From Mesostigma viride (Eukaryota; Streptophyta; Mesostigmatophyceae; Mesostigmatales; Mesostigmataceae), in NCBI GenBank assembly GCA_009746045.1, contig RPFO01000015.1, positions 473,529 to 537,528 on the forward strand: a stretch of 64,000 nucleotides of DNA. The letters are read 5' to 3'. The notes under the pieces were generated by a model. That model saw nothing but the letters and a program-made list of their open reading frames with translations. It ran no database searches and was not told where the DNA came from. This document shows positions 22,481 to 34,961 of this stretch, piece after piece; position 1 is the first letter of the stretch, and the number at the start of each line of letters is the position of its first letter. The position numbers and the translations under genes are program-made.

Positions 22481-22647
22481 TTAATTAATTAATTAATTAA
22501 TAGACACGTGACTGCGTCACGTGAGCATAAGTCCTCAGTGGGAGCGGAACATGGGATGGAATGGATGGTATAAGCTATCTAGGTCCTAGTTACAGGGGTG
22601 TGGGCACCGCGGCCCGAATCGCTATGAATGCCATACTTGGTCACACG
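22481..22647 (-). mobile_element. 5'-truncated retroposon tail, 167 bp
   Basis: An exact 12-bp target duplication, gagacaggggaa, lies at 22469-22480 and 22648-22659. The insert ends on the minus strand with the cacgtgacgcagtcacgtg stem and a long (TTAA)n tail. Confidence 0.9.
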
Positions 22648-23233
22648 GAGACAGGGGAAACCCCTTGTATTCTCCAGGAGTCTAGACTTGGAGCACTGAG
22701 TGTGATCGGCTCTCTTCTGTAGGGTACTCCTAACATAATGTACTACGGCGATAGAGAGCTATGGTCCCCTATTGTTCGGGAGTCTCTCTGCTTGTTCATA
22801 CAGACACAAAACTTCCTGTCTACTGGATATGGCTGTCCAATAAGAGGACCTGAAGTGAGGATGTTTGGTTATTAGAAATAAAGTTCTTCACATTAATGGG
22901 GGTATCCGCTTGGCGCTTGAGATGGCTACGGTGACAAAAAAACAAAGCTTACGTCTCCTTCGAAACAGAGGAATCCAACGAAATCCTACAGGTCTCAGCC
23001 AATCAGAACACAGACGAACCGGTAAGGTCTCTCTAGATATGCTATACACCCCAAACTGACATCAGTCAGATTACACATAGATTTCAAGGTACTGTCCCGG
23101 ACCGTCCAGGGCCCAACACCAAGGACCATTGAAAGGGTACTCCGCAGGTAGGTCCCAAAAAGTCAAGTCAGGCCAGGAATCATTACACGTTGGCCGTACC
23201 AAGGACTCAGCCATTTACACCGAACGCTAAACT

Positions 23234-23689
23234 TCAAGTTCGTGCCCACTTGGATGTAACAGTATACACGATGTCAGAAAATATCGCTACGATATACTGC
23301 TCGGAGGCCTCCTTGAGAAGGGTGCGGAAGGTGGCGTCAGTCATGAGGGTGGAGGCAAAGATCTCGGCGTCGGAGCGCCCGAGGAGGGAGCAGAGGGCGA
23401 TATGCTGAAGTTGGTGACGGGGGCAGCACGTCAGCATGGCAGCCATACCGTAAGGTGGGCCGCCTGACGGCACGTGAAGACGGGCTTGGTGGTGGAGGTC
23501 GATGCACATATTCAAAAGCGTGTCGTACGTCACGAAAAAAAGAATGTACAGCAGGTCGTTCGGACCTTGTTGCCAAAAGTGGGCGTTGATTTGAAGGTCG
23601 TAAAAAGGGCTGGGTGGCTCGGCAGGACGACTGCGTTTGGGCTCAGGCGTGGCCGACGGTGAGGCCGAAGAAGGGGCCGAATGTAGCAC
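23234..23689 (-). CDS. unidentified 151-codon ORF
   Basis: I do not recognise it. It starts with a Ser/Pro-rich stretch and KRSRPAEPP, then FYDLQINAHFWQQGPNDLLYILFFVTYDTLLNM..., with CCPRHQLQHIALCSLLGRSDAE and LLKEASEQYIVAIFSD near the end. The LLKEA segment has a relative just upstream of the LINE RT remnant at about 22290. It could be a transposon fragment or an exon of an unrelated gene. 22660-23233 beside it holds nothing I can name. Confidence 0.35.
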   Translation of the reverse strand: MLHSAPSSASPSATPEPKRSRPAEPPSPFYDLQINAHFWQQGPNDLLYILFFVTYDTLLNMCIDLHHQARLHVPSGGPPYGMAAMLTCCPRHQLQHIALCSLLGRSDAEIFASTLMTDATFRTLLKEASEQYIVAIFSDIVYTVTSKWART

Positions 23690-26600
23690 TAAAGCTTGGG
23701 AAGTGGCACCACTTCCTTCCAGGCCGGGTGGCGGAGCTTAAGGCGTAGCTTCAGGGCTCAGCGCTGCCGCCAGGCTGCGCTGTGTCGTGGTGCTTTTGCT
23801 CATCATAATATTGTGTGAGAGCTTCGGGAAAGCATATCAGCGTGTGCGTCTTAGAAAGACGAAGTTATGGGCGCCGCCGTCAGCCATGGCTATCTCGTGG
23901 CTTGTGGCTCGTGGCTCGTGAGTGGCTAGATAAGCATCATGCCGTACCCTAAGTATCGTGCCACTATGATAGACTACAGCCTTGCCAAGTGGCGTGAATT
24001 GCAAGGAAGACAAGGATGGCAGCCGGCATACTTCATGCATCCCAGCGCTTGTATGACATTGTTCAAGAAACCTTTAGGGCAGCCAGACAACTGCAGTCTT
24101 GGTGAGGGATACCTGGAAAGCACACAGCCCACGACAAATTATGCATATTACATGTTACACATTTTCAGCAAGACGCACATAGATAATTAAAAAAGCCACT
24201 CACAGGGGCAAAAAAGTTGCACACATACGCAGTGACTGGTGCGTGTGGTGATGAGCGTCACCATGAGTAGCGCAGGTGGTCAAGAACGAGCGGATGCATC
24301 ATGCACTGCAAAACATCATTGCTACACTGACCCTAAAGGGGCAACACCCACCTATAATTATTTCCAGGTAAAAGCACATATCCAGCATTCCTGAGAACAA
24401 GCATACAAGAAACAATACATACACCAAGCCTTACCCCGTGTTTTTTCACAACGCGATACATCGCGTTGTAGGGGTAGACGCAAGGTATCGTGTTGTAATC
24501 TGACACGTGGCAGACACAGTAGATACGAGATTTTCGGTCTGAAACTGGGCGGACGGACTCCTTACATTCCATAGAATTCAAGAAAAATCCTGGTATTTTT
24601 TCAATTTTTGGGGGGGACAAATATGTGCCGCTGAAATCAGGCATTTTTCCGTGACGAAGGTGAAGACGACGGCGATGGCAGCAGGTAGATCTCGCCAATT
24701 TTCTCGCGAATTTCAGTGGCTGTTAGGTGGCACGACCATGAGGTTGCATGTATAGGTTGATCGTTTGGTTTCTACGAATTTGTCGAGGTACTTGAGCAAA
24801 GGAAACGTAGATATTCCAGTTTCTCACCCAACTTTTTGCGGAAACCCTGGAAACCGGCATCCATATTACTACGGCAAGACTCGGGTCTGCTGCATCACCA
24901 TGCTTGGTATTTCCATGGCGTATCGACTTCGTAACACATGTTTATTCATTCCGAACGCCCGGACTCTCGGCTAAACAGAGATTTGTGCAGACTTTTATGG
25001 GGTAGCTCCGGGCATGATGGTGCCAGCAAATACCAGTAAGGGGTGACCCTGGCTATTGGTACGGTATGCTGTATTTTCCTGGAAATGGCCTCTGCAACCG
25101 GCTCCATAGTGCATGCAGGCGTAAGTATATCATGTTTCTACCTAGTTTCTGCCAGTTTTCCACTTATTTCTACCGACCTCTGCCCAGCCTCTCTAAGATC
25201 GCCATCCTACTCGACGTTGCTTGCATGTCAGGCATAGCAGGTTGCAGTTGTGAAGTATTTAGGTGCTGTATATGCCGTCAAGCCGTGTATATATCCTGAG
25301 GATGGGATATTGATGGTTTATACTGCGTTGATTGTGCAAGAAGATCAGCTAGGTGCCCATAATCATGGTGTATAATCATGTGTTGTGAGAATCTTGCCAC
25401 CAATTGCTAGCATGCATTCCAGCGTCATCTTTGCCTGCATGTAAGCTCATGGATCACTCAACCTATCCAAGCCTTGCATTACAGGTGCCTCATTCTGTCT
25501 GTATTGCACGCGTTATGGAACGAAAACTCAGCACCTCCCTTCCCACGAGGCATGTGCTCAACACGTTGTGAGAGTGGATGATGCTTTGGCTATGGCTGCC
25601 TGATTCAGTCATATTAGGTCATCCAGTCATGATGTTTGATGCATGTTTGATGCTGTGTAACTTATACAACACCTATTTTCAACGTTTCGACCCTCCTAGC
25701 TCATTATGGCCCCGTTTATGGGGCTCGTGCCGTTGCGTCATGTTGTAAAGGGCTCTCATGTTTCCCACTGCGTTGTACTGCGTTGTGCTTGTGACGCTAA
25801 TGAAAAATAGCTCCAGTGGCCCAATGGGCCTGAGCTTTGTTCCACAGAGTCTGCATATGTTGCCCATAGCTCGTGCAAGAAGCCAGATTTTTTTCATGAA
25901 CCATTTGTGAATAAACACATGAGTTGTGACCTAGGGTCAACAAATCGCGGTCATGGTCAGACCCCCCTGTACTCAAACCAGTGTATCTCTCTACTGAATT
26001 AGCATTTGGTAGGTGTGAGTAGCTAAAAAAATCCTTTGATTTATGGGCTTTCAGGAAAGTATACACATGACTATTAAAAAAAAAAAATTCCCTAGATGCT
26101 ATGACGTGTTCTATAAATAGCTCACAACGCAATATATCACGTTCTTTAAAAAAAAAAACACGGGCTAGGCTAGCTTATACTACATTAACAACATATACAC
26201 CAAGCCTCAACCTAAATGATACTGCACATTAGGATGCCTGGGCGATGGACAGTGATCGCAACAAAGGCCGCACTCAAGGCCGCACGGATATGCGCTGGGA
26301 TGGCACAGAAAATAAAAATATAAACCAACCTCCCGAACAGCCCAACCCCTCCAATCTGTTAAGGGCTAAGGGTCAATAACAACTGCCCGCTCCTATTACC
26401 ACCGACCCCGCACGGCCATGAGCACCACCAACGGAAGGAGGGACAGCAACGAAAACCCCATCGCAACTGGCATTGAACGCCAAGCAACGATATGAGCATT
26501 TATATCAAAGAGACAACCAGCACAGGCCAGAAATCTGGAAGGATCCGGACCATGGTAGTTCGAGCTGTTCTCTTGTCCGCTTTCTTCTTGCTGTTATCTT

Positions 26601-27040
26601 ATCCGCGTTTGTCGAGGTGTTCAGGATGATGGAAATGAATGGAGGTGGATATGTGTAGCCGTGGACATTAAAAACTATGGCTGGCGAACGTTCATCGCGA
26701 CCTAGACGGTTTAGATAAAAACAACCTCGCGTGATCAGGGCATAGGAAAAATTTCGGTTCGGCGATTGTACGAAGCTCAACAAGCACCGTTTAAGGCATG
26801 ATGAAAGATTTTGGTACAATACTGGATTCGAACAAGGACCTCTTGCACGATTTTGCGACTATAGGTGCCTCCTGATCATGAGGCATCCCATTGATCCCAA
26901 GCTATAGCCCAACTGCGGAAAAGCTCTTTCCAGGAGAGCGGTGCAAGTGCATCTAACATTTCCTTTATAGATACAATACTCAATCACCAACTAGCTGCAT
27001 GTCTCGGCCACATGCCACAGTTGAGATGATAAAAAGCAAC
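23690..27040. other. intergenic stretch without recognisable genes
   Basis: Short open frames only, none with a family signature. A 10-bp-arm palindrome acaacgcgat/atcgcgttgt lies at 24449-24470, and runs of A occur near 26075-26155. A distal part of the KMT2-like gene could lie here in short exons, but I see no SET or FYR motif. Confidence 0.5.
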
Positions 27041-27049
27041 GTTTTCTAA

Positions 27050-27537
27050 TACACTAGGGTGGCATGAGAGCACACTGCCAACTGCTCCCTGGGGATTCCA
27101 TGACCTGCTGCCAAACGCACCGGATCACCACACGTGTCCTGCTGCCGTCGCACGCAACATGACCGCTTGTTTCCACTGCACACCAGCTGCCCCATTCTAC
27201 GCGACCCCTCACAATCCCGAATATGTGACACTTTCTTGCCACCCCACGTGCCGGCTCATCCTCCTCCGTAAGACCTGTCACCACCCTACGTACTGGGTCA
27301 TCCTGTTTTGTTCGACAGCACACATCACCAGCCCACGCCTGGGACCCCGTGTTCCGTCGCAAGAGCCAGCGTCTACCATTCTATGGGACCCATGAACACA
27401 CCTCACCTAATTGCCACCCCACGTGCCGGCTCATCCTACCCAATGCATGAGTGTCCCAGATATACAACCTTGCTGCCACCCCAAGCACCAGCTCGTCGTA
27501 CCCGTCATCGTACACCACCCGTCACTAGCCCACGCAC
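27050..27537 (-). repeat. degenerate reiterations of the Tudor exon end
   Basis: The minus strand repeats decayed versions of the exon/intron boundary ...[32 protein letters not shown] (twice) and DDPVRRVVTGL, spaced irregularly. ccccacgtgccggctcatcc recurs at about 27241 and 27418. Confidence 0.55.
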
Positions 27538-27819
27538 CGGCTCGTCAAACCCGTCGTCGTACAGCACGCGCACGGTCCTCCTCCGTGCGCTCGCCGACAC
27601 CGCCGCGCCGGGGTACCACGCGCGGTCGCCCGGCCAGTAGACCGCCAGCCTCCGGCCCGCCACGTCAGGGGAGTCCAGGTCCTCCGCAACCGCTGGTTTG
27701 CTGCCCTCCGGCGGTGATGCGTCACCGCTGGGCGTGGGCATGCCACCTGGCGCCGCATTCTCGGGCGCGGCAGCCTTGGTGGTTCCGCTGACCCCGGGGC
27801 GTTTGGGGGGCGTCTTGCC
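27538..27819 (-). CDS. KMT2-like gene, Tudor-like exon
   Basis: The acceptor is gccacag|GGC and the likely donor CCG|GTGCGT. It encodes GKTPPKRPG, a Pro/Ala linker, then [37 protein letters not shown]. The W-P...W-YPG...V-YDDG pattern is that of Tudor/Agenet-type chromatin readers. Confidence 0.7.
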
Positions 27820-30800
27820 CTGTGGCGGCAGAGCAACACAACGAGGGCAAGGTGTAAAGAAACACAGCATTGGATCAGAAGGCTTTAACACCAGCTCTAG
27901 CTGCCAATATCTCTGATGCCAGTCGCTATGTCCATGGCACACGTAAGGATTCCCAAAAGATTATGCAAATAAGACGAAGAAACACTAGTAGTTAACAGCA
28001 TCACCGTCAAGGCAGGCACACGTAAGGATTCCCAAAAGATCATGCAAACAAGACGAATGAACACGAGTAGGTAACAGCATCACCGTCAAGGCAGGCACAC
28101 GAAAGGATTCCCAAAAGATCATGCAAATAAGACGAATGAACACGAGTAGTTAACAGCATCACCGTCAAGGCAGGCACACGAAAGGATTCCCAAAAGATCA
28201 TGCAAATAAGACGAATAAATACTAGTAGGTAACAGCATCACCGTCAAGGCAGGCACACGAAAGGATTCCCAAAAGATCATGCAAACAAGACGAATGAACA
28301 CGAGTAGGTAACAGCATCACCGTCAAGGCAGGCACACGTAAGGATTCCCAAAAGATCATGCAAATAAGACGAATGGACACGAGTAGTTAACAGCATCACC
28401 GTCAAGGCAGGCACACGTAAGGATTCCCAAAAGATCATGCAAACAAGACGAATGAACACGAGTAGTTAACAGCATCACCGTCAAGGCAGGCACACGAAAG
28501 GATTCCCAAAAGATCATGCAAATAAGACGAATAAATACTAGAAGGTAACAGCATCACCGTCAAGGCAGGATTAACCCCGCACCTTCTTCTCTACCTTGCC
28601 TCCCGCTTCGTTTGGGCTGGGCGGTGCAGGATCCTTGTCCACTTCGCGCGTTGGCGGGTCCCCCTCCCGCTCAGCGCCAAACATGGCCACCACCTCCCAC
28701 TCCAGCTGCGAGGTGGTGTGCACCTGCGGGGGCGGGGGCCGTGAGGGCCCCCCCTCTTTGCGGCCCCCATGCCCTTTCCTCAGCCCTGGCACCTCCGTGC
28801 CCGCACCATCCTTATCCCCAGCAGCACCCTTGCGTTTCTTGTCTCCGTCATGGGTGCTCGCATCCGCCACGGAGTCACCCTTATCTCCACCCCCGCCGGC
28901 GGCCGCACTCTCCTCCTCATTCTTTACGCGGGCATCACGGCCCAGGCCCTCCTCCCCCTTGACACCAGCCGACAAAGCAGCTGCCGTGGCCGCCTGTGCC
29001 TCCCGTCGAGCCACCTCACTCCTTGGTGGGCGCCCCCGCCGTTTTTTCTTGGGCTCTGCCTCTGCTCCGTTTTCGTCGCCGCCAACGACACTATGCCTGA
29101 CCACCTCCCAGTGTGCCCCGGTGCCCTCGCCTGCACCGTGCCGGCCCATCGGTTCCTGCCCCTCTGCTGCCAGCAACCCTGCCACTTCAGCGCGGCGCTT
29201 GCGGGTGCGCCCGCCCTCCAGGATGGTGTCCTCGGCCGCAGCTTTGGCTTTCTCACGCTCCTCCTAGTCAGATATCAGGCCAACGTAACAGACACACTGC
29301 AAGGTCAGGCCAGCGTTCACCAAGCCACGTTCACAAGCTGAAGTTCCCAGACCGACAGATACAGCCCGCAATCGCCGCTCAGCCGTGACTGTCAGGCCCA
29401 CGTGGTCAGACAAACCGACGTTGCCAGGTGAGAGCTTCAGCGTCATCAAGGGAACCAAGGGAGTACCTCGCCAGGGGCTCATCCTGTGCAGCGACGTGCC
29501 AAATGTGAGGCAAAAACCGTCATGCACCACATGTGTAGCAAAGTAAGTGCACAAACTAGCCGTGGCAACTTCAAGGCTTGCCCAACCCAAGAGGCACCAA
29601 GGGCTGTGAATGCGTTGACCGCTTTGAACTCCACAAGCAATACAAGCTCAAATCCTCTGTGCGGGTTGTTTTAAAAGGGTGATGCAGTGCCCTTTTACTG
29701 CCTTTTCCATGCCCTTATGACGCCTCTATAATGGCATGGTCCTACCACTACAGCGGCTTATAGTGACATACCCACCAGAGAGGCTAAAGTCACCTGCCAC
29801 CATAGCGACTTTATAGTGACATCCCCACCTCTGCCGCCCGCTCCGCGGCCTCCCTCTCCCGCTCCACAGCGCGCGAGTCCACCCCGTCCGTCTCCAGTAT
29901 CGCCGCCAGCACATCGCCGTCCCGGTCCACCGGCCGCCGCTTGCCGGTGCACACACCGCACACGTACCGGAGGTTGTCGTTGGCGTTGAAGCGTTCGTAC
30001 CGCTTCTCGCTGATGCCATCGCAGGCGATGTGCACCCATGCACGGCAGCGGTCGCACTCCACCATCGGCGTCAGGTCGGTCGAGCGGTACACATGGAGGC
30101 AGACGGGGCAGAAGTTGCCGCGCGCAAACTGGCGTCCGCACGAGACGCACATCGTGTAGCCGTACTGCCACCTGGGGCACGAGCACAGTGAAAGAAATGC
30201 CAATTATGGAAGTGCTTTTACACATAACCCATGCTCACTCAGAGTCAGCACATAACTAACATGGCCTGGCACACCACAGCGCTGAACTTGTCTTTAAAAA
30301 TGGAAAAGGAAAGATCGTTCACATATCGTACGGCCGATAGAGCCTAATGTAGTTGCCAGCTCATTGTTATATATGCATATGATGATACTGTGAATTCTTA
30401 TTTCTCTATCATCTACAGATATTCATACGAAAATGGCATGCATCACCGTACACGCCAATATATGGCTTGTTGGGTGAAGGAGCTCCTCTTCCATCTCAAC
30501 TTAATAGCATAATACCGTGCTTACAGAACCAACAGCAATGCAAACGATTACGTTGGCCACGCGCACAAACCACGATACCCGGTGCGCGCACACCGCGTGA
30601 TGACCTACTATCATGACCATGCCATAACCACCGTCTGCTAGCTTCAGCCACTCACCTCTACAAAGCAGCGACGTGTCAAATTTACTTTACAAATAAACCA
30701 TTACTCTAGTGCGCAAAACCGAAATGTACATTGTACTATAATAACCGTTTAAAAATGCTTCTTTACAAATCCGTATACTGCTGCAATATAACAATGCAAT

Positions 30801-31979
30801 TAAATTAGGCCTGTGCACATACTTGCATGCGGGGCGCGGCCCCGCCGTCGTGGCCCCACAAGATCGGCACTTGACGCAGTTCTGGCACACGTAGCGGCGC
30901 GGCGGCGCCCGCACCGCTGGCTCCACGCAGGGCAGGTGGAACCCTTCCTCGCACACGTCGCACTCGAGCACTTGCGACTCGGCCACGACCACCTCCTCCT
31001 CAGCGGCTGCAAGTGCAGCGATGGCGTCCTCTGCTGTTCCGACCAGGAGCGCCTCCTGCTTCTCTGCAGGCACCAACGACGCGTCTTCCCTCTCTGTGGG
31101 CTCCAATAACGTCTGTTCTGCGGGCTCTGATGATGCCTTCCCTGGATGCTCCAATGATGCATTTCCCTGTCCAGAGGCCAAGTCCCCCGTTGACACGCCC
31201 GCAGCTCTTGTTGCCGCCTCATTGCCTGTCGACAGCGTATCCAATTTTGTGTCGCTCTTTTCTCTAAGGTTACCTTCCACAGCTTCCCCTTGTGGCTCGT
31301 CGACAGCTGACTCGGCGCCCTTTCCCTCCGCATGCCCCTGCGCCTCTGTACCCCGCACACCCTGGTGAGGGACGTCCCCACCAACTGCCGCCTCAGAAAC
31401 AAAAGAAACCTCCTCGCCTTTTGCTTCTCCTGGGAGATTTTCCCCCCCGCCAGCCTCTTGAAGCAAGGCGCCTTTGCCAATCATGTCCTCATCCTCCTTA
31501 CTACCTCCCTTCACATCTGCATCCTGCATAAAGGCGTCCTCCTGGGCACCGCCTGTCTGCTCAGCAACACCCTGCTCAGCAACACCCTGCTCAGCAACAC
31601 CCAGCTCAGCAACACCCAGCTCATCGCCAGTCCTTTGGACGGTACCCTCCCCAGCTTCCACATTATGCGATGCGGAACGTTGCTCCGCCTCGACTGCCCG
31701 CGCAGCGAATTCCTCTCCCGCATCCACCCCAGTCCCCAAAGTTGTAAACTTGGCCTCCTGCTCCACCAACCCCTCCGCTTTCTCACCAGCTCCTTCACCC
31801 GCTAACTCGTCCCTTTTAGCCTTGTCCAGCAGGGCCCCATCCGATTTGGCAACAGTGTCCTCCCCACCTTGCTTGAAGGCTGCCCCATCCTCCCCTCCCA
31901 GCATGTTGGCCGATGGCACCAGGTGGACAGCTGTCGCCGCCGCAAGCTCCGCTGCTCGCTGTCGCAACGCTTGCACTCG
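27538..31979 (-). CDS. KMT2/MLL (trithorax)-like protein, partial multi-exon gene
   Basis: Exons inferred from GT-AG sites and frame: 31979-30823, 30171-29829, 29264-28583, 27819-27538. Exon phases match at every junction. The spliced product runs: acidic Glu/Ala-rich region with GVAEQ repeats; a PHD-like [10 protein letters not shown]...[40 protein letters not shown]...[16 protein letters not shown]...YVCGVC; AT-hook; Tudor-like segment. The join CVKCRSCG...K|WQYG...FARGNFCP reproduces the PHD2-PHD3 spacing of animal MLL/KMT2 proteins (VRCKSCG...FAKGNFCPLC). Such proteins read and write H3K4 methylation. No SET domain or start codon is in view. The 5' side runs into the tetranucleotide tract and element B, so the gene is partial or disrupted here. 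Confidence 0.75.
27930..28570. repeat. 79-bp minisatellite inside an intron
   Basis: About eight head-to-tail copies of a 79-bp unit containing acagcatcaccgtcaaggca and aggattcccaaaagatcatg, with small variants (acacgt/acacga; gtaggt/gtagtt). It fills most of the intron between the AT-hook and Tudor exons. Confidence 0.95.
28583..29264 (-). CDS. KMT2-like gene, AT-hook exon
   Basis: Acceptor ctgactag|GAG, donor GAAG|GTGCGG. It encodes [19 protein letters not shown], the AT-hook [12 protein letters not shown], then low-complexity Lys/Glu/Gly/Ala sequence. AT-hooks bind the minor groove of AT-rich DNA. Confidence 0.7.
29829..30171 (-). CDS. KMT2-like gene, PHD3 exon
   Basis: Acceptor tgccccag|GTGG, donor GCAGAG|GTGGGG. 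It holds eight zinc ligands in C-x2-C ... C-x2-C order, with [11 protein letters not shown], matching KMT2 PHD3. It then gives an ERE-rich helix that continues in the next exon. Confidence 0.8.
30823..31979 (-). CDS. KMT2-like gene, acidic region and PHD2 exon
   Basis: Acceptor gttgcag|CGA at the edge of the tetranucleotide tract; donor GCAA|GTATGT. About 300 residues of Glu/Ala/Gly-rich, probably disordered sequence include a 15-bp repeat (GVAEQ/L, about 31550-31625). It ends in [12 protein letters not shown]...[11 protein letters not shown]. No ATG fits the start, so an upstream exon is expected. Confidence 0.7.
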
Positions 31980-32036
31980 CTGCAACCATCACACACGGAT
32001 GCACATGCAGACATATGGCAACCGCGTCACACACAT

Positions 32037-33120
<1,084 letters not shown>

Positions 33121-33374
33121 AGGCGGGCGGGCGGGCGGGCGGGCGGGCAAGCGGGCGGGCAAGCGGGCGGGCGGGCGGGCGGCGGGCGGGCGGCGGGCGG
33201 GCGGGCGGGCGGGCGGGCGGGCGGGCGGCGGGCGGCGGGCGGGCGGGCGGGCGGGCGGGCGGGCGGGCGGCGGGCGGGCGGGCGGGCGGGCGGGCGGGCG
33301 GGCGGCGGGCGGGCGGCGGGCGGGCGGGCGGGCGGGCGGGCGGGCGGGCGGGCGGGCGGGCGGGCGGGCGGGCG
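33121..33374. repeat. (GGGC)n tract
   Basis: About 250 bp of (GGGC)n with occasional GGC slips. G-quadruplex-prone on the plus strand. Confidence 0.98.
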
Positions 33375-33828
33375 GAGGGACGGAGGGAGGGAGGGAGGGA
33401 GGGAGGGAGGGAGGGAGGAGGGAGGGAGGGAGGGAGGGAGGGAGGGAGGGAGGGAGGGAGGGAGGGAGGGAGGGAGGGAGGGAGGGAGGGAGGGAGGGAG
33501 GGAGGAGGGAGGAGGGAGGGAGGAGGGAGGGAGGGAGGGAGGGAGGGAGGGAGGGAGGGAGGGAGGGAGGGAGGGAGGGAGGGAGGGAGGGAGGGAGGGA
33601 GGGAGGGAGGGAGGAGGGAGGGAGGGAGGGAGGGAGGGAGGGAGGGAGGGAGGGAGGGAGGGAGGGAGGGAGGGAGGGAGGGAGGGAGGAGGGAGGGAGG
33701 GAGGGAGGGAGGGAGGGAGGGAGGGAGGGAGGGAGGGAGGGAGGGAGGGAGGGAGGGAGGGAGGGAGGGAGGGAGGGAGGGAGGGAGGGAGGGAGGCAGG
33801 GAGGCAGGGAGGGAGGGAGGGAGGGAGG
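33375..33828. repeat. (GGGA)n tract
   Basis: About 450 bp of (GGGA)n, pure purine on the plus strand, and so able to form quadruplex or triplex structures. It ends at the inverted pol copy. Confidence 0.98.
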
Positions 33829-34961
33829 GCCTTGGGGGTAGAAGTAGCGGTAGCTCAGGTAGATAGGGTAGATAGCGTAGTAGGAGTAAATAGTGTAGAT
33901 AGCAGTAGCTCCGCCGTACAGGCACCGTTAGTTGCGGATACCGGCGCGAGTATGGAGCCAGTTGGTGAGGCTCCAGCCACGGCTACAATTCCGGCTTCGG
34001 GCAGCAACGCGGACGCCCCGCCGACGCATGCAGCCCCGAGGAGTGCGGCCCGCAGCTTGCTCCTCTTTCGAGGGGGTCTGGCAGTGCCATCAACAGCACT
34101 GGACCCCTTCCTCAAGGGCAAGACTGTCATGGACGTGCAGTTCATGGTCGACACGGGCGCTTCCACGTCATTCATCAATGAGGCACTGGCGCGTCGCGCT
34201 GGCTACACTATACGGCCACACGCGACAGTGGTAAATGTGACTTACTCAGATGGTCGCAAGAACCCCTCGCCAGGCCTAGTCGACATCAAGGCGGTGATAA
34301 TTTCAGGGCATCCCTGTGGAGCTTACCGCCACTGTCGCGCCGCTGGGCGCAGCCGATATCATTATTGGCATTGACTGGATGGACGCTCAGGATGTTGACA
34401 TCAGCATTAAGCGTCGCGTAGTGTGGTTCCCCGACGGCTCCTTTTGGAGTCCGGTTGGCGAATATCAGGCGCAGGGTCCCACTGTGCACAACGTCACGCA
34501 CGAGCGGGAATTTACCCAACCCCGCCAAGCCTCACAGATCCTCATGAGCATCAAGTCGTTGGAGGGCAAGCTGCGTCAGGGCAAGGAATACTACATGTAT
34601 CGCCTCGACCTCGCTGCCGTGGAGCTCATGCTCAATGAGATCGGTGTGGGCTTCACCCCCGAGGAGACTGAGCGCTACAATGCGGTGTTGGCAGCACGCG
34701 CGAAGCTCTTTGATGAGAGTAAGCAAGAGTTTCCCCCGCCGCGCTCGGTGCTCCACCGCATCCAATTGCAGGAGGGCTATGGCCCTACGACGTCCCCTAT
34801 GTACCGCATGGGTCCGGTGGAGCTGGTGGAGCTCAAGAAGATCTTGATGGCGCTTCTGGAGCGGGGTCTCATCGAGCCCAGCAACAGCCCCTTCTCAGCA
34901 GGCGTGCTGTTGGTCCCCAAGCCTGGGGGCAAGTGGCGGCTCGTCACGGACTATCGTAAGC
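33829..34961 (+). pseudogene. inverted duplicate of the start of element B pol
   Basis: It matches the complement of about 39540-40672 almost base for base: protease (VDTGAS) and the first RT block, to ctatcgtaag. A 4-bp insertion (gtgat-aatt-tcaggg, near 34299) breaks the frame after the protease. No LTR flanks it. It abuts (GGGA)n on the left and the palindrome on the right. Confidence 0.92.

Noticed and set aside
24449-24470. Short perfect palindrome
   Set aside because: 10-bp arms only, single occurrence, no associated feature.
27930-28570. CRISPR-like regular repeats
   Set aside because: Whole 79-bp units repeat with no unique spacers, inside an intron of a eukaryotic gene.
33829-34961. 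Independent retrotransposon on the plus strand
   Set aside because: It is a partial inverted duplicate of element B pol without LTR, gag or integrase.
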